From Pseudomonas sp. RIT-PI-q (GTDB lineage: Bacteria; Pseudomonadota; Gammaproteobacteria; Pseudomonadales; Pseudomonadaceae): a DNA stretch of 64,000 bases. The translations under genes and the position numbers were made by a program. Within the stretch, counting starts at the first letter, position 1; every line of letters starts with the position of its first letter. Below are positions 59,998 to 64,000 of the stretch, in pieces. Under the pieces are notes generated by a model that worked only from the letters and a program-made list of their open reading frames with translations, had not been told where the DNA came from and made no database searches. Where the stretch lies: assembly GCF_001297125.1 (NCBI RefSeq), contig NZ_LHPC01000050.1, positions 51,351 to 115,350 of the forward strand. Direction: 5' to 3'.

Positions 59998-60073
59998 AAA
60001 GATCGCAGCCTCCGGCAGCGCCTACAGGGATGCGTGGTCCCATGTAGGAGCTGCCGAAGGCTGCGATCTTTTA
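59998..60073. repeat. Inverted repeat between convergent genes
   Basis: Arms AAAGATCGCAGCC and GGCTGCGATCTTT enclose TCCGGCAGCGCCTACA and TGTAGGAGCTGCCG. It is a different repeat family from the GCGGGC type. A single arm also occurs at 58490-58520. It probably ends both transcripts. Confidence 0.8.
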
Positions 60074-61402
60074 AAACTTGTCGAGCGTGCGCAATTTCTG
60101 CGGCAACCCCCACATCAGCAGGGCTACGGCGATCAGTGCCGCCACGCCGATCACGTACAGTGCCGGTGTGGTGCTGCCGGTCAGGTCCTTGATCCGGCCG
60201 ACCATGACCGGGCTGACGATGCCGCCGAACTGTCCGAGGGTATTGATCACCGCGATCCCGCCCGCAGCGCCCGCACCCGCACCGGCCAGCAGTTTCGGCG
60301 GCAGGGTCCAGAAGCTCGGGATGGAAGCGATGATCCCGGCACCCAGCAGGCCCAGGGCGACAATCAGGAAGGTCGTGTGGTTAGCGAAGATCCCCGCACA
60401 GAAGAACCCTACCGCGCCCACCGCAACCAAACCGGCGACAAATTTGCGGCGCTCGCCGGTCGAGTCGGACAACCGCCCGATCACCACCATGCTGATGGCG
60501 CCGCAAATGTATGGGATCGCGGTCAGCAAACCGATCATCACCGGGCTTTCGGTGCCAGCGCTGCGGATCAGTTGCGGGGCCCAGAAATTCAAGCCGTAGG
60601 ACGCCACCTGAATCAGGAAGTAGATTAGCCCCAGGGTCAGGAAGCCCGGTATGCGCAGCGCGGCGAGCAATGAGCCACCACTTTTGTGCGGTTCATGATG
60701 GGCGATACGGCTGGCCAGCAAGGTCTTCTCCGACGGCGTCAGCCAATGGGCGTCTTCGATGCGGTCCTTGAGCAGCGTCAGCACCAGCAAGCCGAGGCCG
60801 ATGCACGGCACGCCACCGAGCAGAAACAGCCAGTGCCAGCCGCGCATATCGAGGAAACCGTCAAGGTGTTGCAGCACCAGCCCGGAGAATGGTGCGCCAA
60901 CCAGGCCGGCAAACGCCGAGGACAGGAACAGCATCGAAGTAATGCGCCCGCGATAGTGCTGCGGGAACCACAGCGTCAGGTAATACAGCACGCCAGGGGC
61001 GAAACCGGCCTCCATCGCACCGATCACGAAGCGCAGCGCGTAGAACTGCCATTCGCTGTTGACGAAGACCATGGCGGCGGTGGCCAGGCCCCAGGACATC
61101 ATGATCCGGGCGATCCAGCGCCGTGCGCCGACCTTGTACAGCATCATGTTGCTGGGCACTTCGAAGATCACGTAACCGACCACGAACAGCCCGGCGCCGA
61201 GGCCGTAAGCGGTGTCGCTGAGGCTCAGGTCGGTCTGCAACTGGAACTTGGCGAAGCTGATGTTGATGCGGTCGAAAAACGCGAACAGGTAGCAGACCAT
61301 GATCAGCGGCATCAGGCGCCAGGCGACCTTGCTGACCAGGGCTTTTTCTTCGTCGTGGCTAACGGACGGGCTCGCGCCCGCCTCCAGTACGTTAAGGCTC
61401 AT
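60071..61402 (-). CDS. MFS transporter, anion:cation symporter type
   Basis: 443-aa inner-membrane transporter with 12 predicted helices. The opening DRINISFAKFQLQTDLSLSDTAYGLGAGLFVVGYVIFEVPSNMM (parts) is that of the tartrate/phthalate/galacturonate symporter subfamily. It is the last gene of the operon with the lyase and CoA-transferase, so it likely imports their substrate, a dicarboxylic or hydroxy acid. A REP pair separates it from the lyase gene. Confidence 0.88.
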   Translation of the reverse strand: MSLNVLEAGASPSVSHDEEKALVSKVAWRLMPLIMVCYLFAFFDRINISFAKFQLQTDLSLSDTAYGLGAGLFVVGYVIFEVPSNMMLYKVGARRWIARIMMSWGLATAAMVFVNSEWQFYALRFVIGAMEAGFAPGVLYYLTLWFPQHYRGRITSMLFLSSAFAGLVGAPFSGLVLQHLDGFLDMRGWHWLFLLGGVPCIGLGLLVLTLLKDRIEDAHWLTPSEKTLLASRIAHHEPHKSGGSLLAALRIPGFLTLGLIYFLIQVASYGLNFWAPQLIRSAGTESPVMIGLLTAIPYICGAISMVVIGRLSDSTGERRKFVAGLVAVGAVGFFCAGIFANHTTFLIVALGLLGAGIIASIPSFWTLPPKLLAGAGAGAAGGIAVINTLGQFGGIVSPVMVGRIKDLTGSTTPALYVIGVAALIAVALLMWGLPQKLRTLDKF

Positions 61403-61469
61403 AGTGTTTCTCCAGGCGGACTTCCCTTGGGTGTCCGATTGTTTTTGTTGTCTGGTTCGTTGTGTTTTT

Positions 61470-61558
61470 TGTAGGAGCCGGCTTGCTGGCGAAGCGGTGG
61501 CTCAGTCCACATTGATGTTGGATGGGCTGGCCTCTTCGCTGGCAAGCCAGCTCCTACA
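61470..61558. repeat. REP inverted pair between MFS and lyase genes
   Basis: TGTAGGAGCCGGCTTGCTGGCGAAG and CTTCGCTGGCAAGCCAGCTCCTACA arms (in parts) with a 40-base spacer. It is the closest intergenic match to the copy inside the carboxylase gene at 5403-5479. Confidence 0.88.
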
Positions 61559-61573
61559 GGGGTAGTCGGTGTG

Positions 61574-62500
61574 TCAGGACGGGCTTGGGTGCAGGTCGCA
61601 ATTGCGTCCGGCCTTGGCCAGTTGACCGGGCACTTCGTGGCCCAGCAGCGCCGGTAAACCTCGGGACAACTTCAGCAACAGCGGCAGATCGATGCCGGTC
61701 GGAATGCCGATTTCATCGCACAGGTTCACCAGGTCTTCGGTGCAGATATTGCCCGAGGCACCCGGTGCGAACGGGCAGCCACCGAGGCCGCCGAGTGCCG
61801 CGTCGAAGCGTCGGGCCCCGGCCTCGTAGGCGGCCAGCACGTTGCATAAGCCAAGGCCGCGGGTGTTATGAAAATGCAGGGTCAAATCAGCTGGCGAAAC
61901 CCGCTGCAACACCCGCCGCACCAGTCGATCAACCTGCCGCGGGTTGGCCATGCCGGTAGTGTCGGCCAGGGTGATGCCCTGGATGCCAAGCTCCTGATAC
62001 GCCTCGACAATCTGCAGTACGCGGTCTTCATCGATCTTGCCTTCGAACGGGCAACCGAAAGTGGTGGCGATGCTGCCGTTGAGCCGCACCTGCGTATCAC
62101 CGACGTAGTGCACGATCTCGCCAAACGCGGCCAATGAGTCTTCGCAACGCATGCGCATGTTGGCCATGTTGTGCGTCTGGCTGGCGGACATCACCAGGTT
62201 CAGTTCGTCGGCCCGGGTCGCCAGCGCCCGTTGCGCGCCTTTCAGGTTGGGGATCAACGCGACGTAAATCACCCCCGGTTGGCGGGTGATGCCCTTGAAC
62301 ACCAACTCGCCATCGCGCAGCGCCGGAATCGCCTTGGGCGAGACAAACGACCCTGCTTCGATACGAGTGAAACCGGCCAACGACAACTGATCGATCAGCG
62401 CAATCTTGTCGGTGGTTTCAACCCAGGTCGGCTCGATTTGCAAACCGTCCCGAGGCGAAACTTCCTGAACGATCAGAGTCTGGGAAAAATCAGTGATCAT
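61574..62500 (-). CDS. Hydroxymethylglutaryl-CoA lyase family enzyme
   Basis: 308-aa TIM-barrel lyase: EVSPRDGLQIE at the start, the LHFHNTRGLG metal-binding histidines (about 209-218) and the active-site loop GGLGGCPFAPGASGN with catalytic Cys. The family cleaves HMG-CoA to acetyl-CoA and acetoacetate, or citramalyl-CoA in related enzymes. The ATG overlaps the CoA-transferase stop (62497-62500), so the two act together. Confidence 0.9.
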   Translation of the reverse strand: MITDFSQTLIVQEVSPRDGLQIEPTWVETTDKIALIDQLSLAGFTRIEAGSFVSPKAIPALRDGELVFKGITRQPGVIYVALIPNLKGAQRALATRADELNLVMSASQTHNMANMRMRCEDSLAAFGEIVHYVGDTQVRLNGSIATTFGCPFEGKIDEDRVLQIVEAYQELGIQGITLADTTGMANPRQVDRLVRRVLQRVSPADLTLHFHNTRGLGLCNVLAAYEAGARRFDAALGGLGGCPFAPGASGNICTEDLVNLCDEIGIPTGIDLPLLLKLSRGLPALLGHEVPGQLAKAGRNCDLHPSPS

Positions 62501-63690
62501 TGCACCACCCCTTCGGTTTTCAGCCGTTCAATGTCCGAATCCGTCAGCCCGAGCCCCGCGAGAATACCGTCGGTGTGCTGGCCCAACGTCGGTCCCGACC
62601 AGTTCACGCCGCCGGGGGTTTCGGAGAGTTTCGGCACAATGCCCGGCATCTTGACCGTAGCGCCGCCGGGCAGGTCGGCGCTGAGCAACATGTCCCGCGC
62701 CTGGTAATGCGGATCGGCGACGATGTCGGCCACCGAGTAAATGCGCCCGGCGGGAACTTCGGCAGCTTCCAGGGCCGACAGCACGTCGTCGATCGGCAGG
62801 CTGCTGGTCCAGTGAGTGATCGCCGCGTCGAGCACATTGCTTTTGAGTGCACGACCGTCGTTGTGGGCGAACTCCGGCGCATCAGCCAGATCACGGCGAC
62901 CGATGGTTTCCATCAGACGCTTGTAGATCGGGTCGCTGTTTCCGGCGATCACCACATAGGCACCATCGGCGGTCAGGTAGGTATTGGACGGCGCGATGCC
63001 CGGCAGAGCGCCGCCGCTGCGTTCGCGAATGTGGCCCTGCATGTCGTATTCCGGCACCAGGCTTTCCATGACGTTGAACACGCTTTCAGCCAACGACACA
63101 TCCACCACTTGCCCACCGCCCTGCCCGGTCTTGACCCGTAGCAGCGACATCAAGGCGCCAATCACCGCGTGCAGCGATGCCAGGGAATCACCGAGGCTGA
63201 CACCGACTCGCGCTGGCGGCGAACCGGGCGTACCGGTGGTGTAGCGAATGCCGCCCATGGCCTCGCCGATCGCGCCGAAGCCCGGACGATCGCGGTATGG
63301 GCCGGTCTGGCCATAACCGGAAATGCGCACCAGGGTCAGGTTGGGGTTGAGGGCGTGCAACACGTCCCAGCCCAGGCCGAGTTTTTCCAGGGCGCCGGGG
63401 CGCAGGTTTTCAATGAGCACATCGGCGCTGGTCGCCAGTTGCTTGACCAGTTCGATGCCTTCGGCGGATTTCAGGTTCAGCGCCAAAGACTTCTTGTTAC
63501 GCGATTGCAAGTACCACCACAGCGAGGTGCCCTCGTGCAGCTTGCGCCATTTACGCAGGGGATCGCCCTGGCCCATGGCTTCGATCTTGATCACCTCGGC
63601 GCCGAACTCGGCAAGCATGCGCGCGGCAAACGGCGCGGCGATCAGCGTGCCGATCTCGATTACCTTGATTGCACTCAGGGGGGCAGTCAT
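62497..63690 (-). CDS. Class III CoA-transferase (CaiB/BaiF)
   Basis: 397-aa CoA-transferase with the family features LAAPFAARMLAEFGAEVIKIE (parts, about residues 16-36), the DVLIENLRPGALEKLG region with its conserved Asn/Arg (about 90), and the catalytic-acid region YDMQGHIRERSGGALPGIAP. It should activate a hydroxy acid such as 3-hydroxy-3-methylglutarate or citramalate for the lyase. First gene of the minus-strand operon. Confidence 0.88.
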   Translation of the reverse strand: MTAPLSAIKVIEIGTLIAAPFAARMLAEFGAEVIKIEAMGQGDPLRKWRKLHEGTSLWWYLQSRNKKSLALNLKSAEGIELVKQLATSADVLIENLRPGALEKLGLGWDVLHALNPNLTLVRISGYGQTGPYRDRPGFGAIGEAMGGIRYTTGTPGSPPARVGVSLGDSLASLHAVIGALMSLLRVKTGQGGGQVVDVSLAESVFNVMESLVPEYDMQGHIRERSGGALPGIAPSNTYLTADGAYVVIAGNSDPIYKRLMETIGRRDLADAPEFAHNDGRALKSNVLDAAITHWTSSLPIDDVLSALEAAEVPAGRIYSVADIVADPHYQARDMLLSADLPGGATVKMPGIVPKLSETPGGVNWSGPTLGQHTDGILAGLGLTDSDIERLKTEGVVQ

Positions 63691-63826
63691 CGCGGGGGAC
63701 CTCTTATTCTTGGAATATGCGCCAAGGCTAGAGGAGCGAGGGGGCGGGAATCCAACCTTCAGTTGGCAACGAGCGTTCGCGAAACGCGAACGCTCCTTTG
63801 GAATGGCCGCGACCTCAGGTCAGTCT

Positions 63827-63883
63827 TCGCGGGCAAGCCCGCTCCCACACTGATCTGCGTCGCTCACAAATCCCCTGTGGGAG
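63827..63883. repeat. Partial REP element
   Basis: One full arm TTCGCGGGCAAGCCCGCTCCCACA and a shortened second arm TGTGGGAG. It lies between the CoA-transferase gene and the transposase end. Confidence 0.75.
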
Positions 63884-63906
63884 ATTCTATGGTTGAGGGG
63901 AAGCCC

Positions 63907-64000
63907 TCAACCAGCTTTGGGTTGGTATTCGCCCTGTCCTTTCAGTAGAGCGAATACGATCCGAGCAAGCTTGCGAGCCAGTATCACCAATGCCTGAGTG
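63907..64000 (-). CDS. IS110-family transposase, C-terminal end (cut by window)
   Basis: Thirty codons, reading TQALVILARKLARIVFALLK then GQGEYQPKAG-stop, match the typical IS110 C-terminus (ALVILARKLARI). The rest lies beyond the window. IS110 elements move without terminal inverted repeats and often sit near REP sequences, as one does here. Confidence 0.75.
   Translation of the reverse strand, partial: TQALVILARKLARIVFALLKGQGEYQPKAG

Noticed and set aside
59998..60073. Small RNA gene between convergent genes
   Set aside because: The long inverted repeat matches a dispersed repeat family and serves as a terminator; no promoter is evident.

Overview
The window looks like Pseudomonas chromosome, probably the P. 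fluorescens group. GC content is high, REP-type inverted repeats with GCGGGCTTGCCCGCG-like cores sit between genes, and the core genes (phaG, RsuA-type synthase, CWC protein, trans-aconitate methyltransferase, KGG protein) are typical of that genus. An HP1/P2-like prophage is inserted in a tRNA-Gly gene. This assignment comes from reading the sequence only.

Left core (1-12612). An operon annotated in many genomes as urea metabolism comprises an ABC permease (cut by the window edge), its ATPase, two DUF1989 proteins, a biotin-dependent 'urea' carboxylase and an allophanate hydrolase. In this arrangement the set is best read as guanidine assimilation: guanidine is carboxylated, deiminated by the DUF1989 pair to allophanate, then hydrolysed to ammonia and CO2. 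The carboxylase gene carries a complete REP inverted pair inserted in frame between two domains. A Cache-GGDEF diguanylate cyclase, a CWC protein, a 16S pseudouridine synthase and PhaG follow. The block ends at tRNA-Gly(CCC).

Prophage (about 12614-48543). A 48-bp tRNA 3'-end duplication marks attL (12566-12613) and attR (48496-48543). Inside attL lie an accessory block (DUF4238 protein; zinc-ribbon/PD-(D/E)XK-like protein) and a LexA-box-controlled three-gene transcript. The late operon runs on the minus strand from 37133 down to 17514: scaffold, capsid, small terminase, head and tail completion, DUF2586 sheath, DUF2597 tube, lysis cassette, tail chaperone with a -1 frameshift site, tape measure, baseplate, fibre and tailspike. 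Large terminase and portal diverge from it. An Ogr-like activator, a repressor/Cro-like switch with TGCA repeats at 10-bp spacing, a CII-like protein and a Toprim primase-helicase follow. The right end carries an AlpA-like gene, a membrane-protein cassette, a caspase-like protein and the integrase.

Right core (48544-64000). Next to attR are the remains of an older integrase, a HicB-like antitoxin with an unusual 53-aa partner, and a HigBA pair. Then come a strongly structured RNA leader before a small regulatory-type gene, two methyltransferases, a stand-alone HsdR-N-like protein flanked by repeats, an iron-permease-like protein, DUF4142 and KGG stress proteins, a PAS-GAF-GGDEF cyclase, a LysE exporter, and a LysR/DMT pair. 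An MFS - HMG-CoA-lyase - CoA-transferase catabolic operon closes the region, and the window ends inside an IS110-type transposase.

The points most worth follow-up are the caspase-like gene behind the prophage integrase, the REP pair inside the carboxylase, the LexA-driven prophage transcript (a possible Tum-like induction module), the TGCA operator array, the HicB partner and the 50983-51060 RNA.
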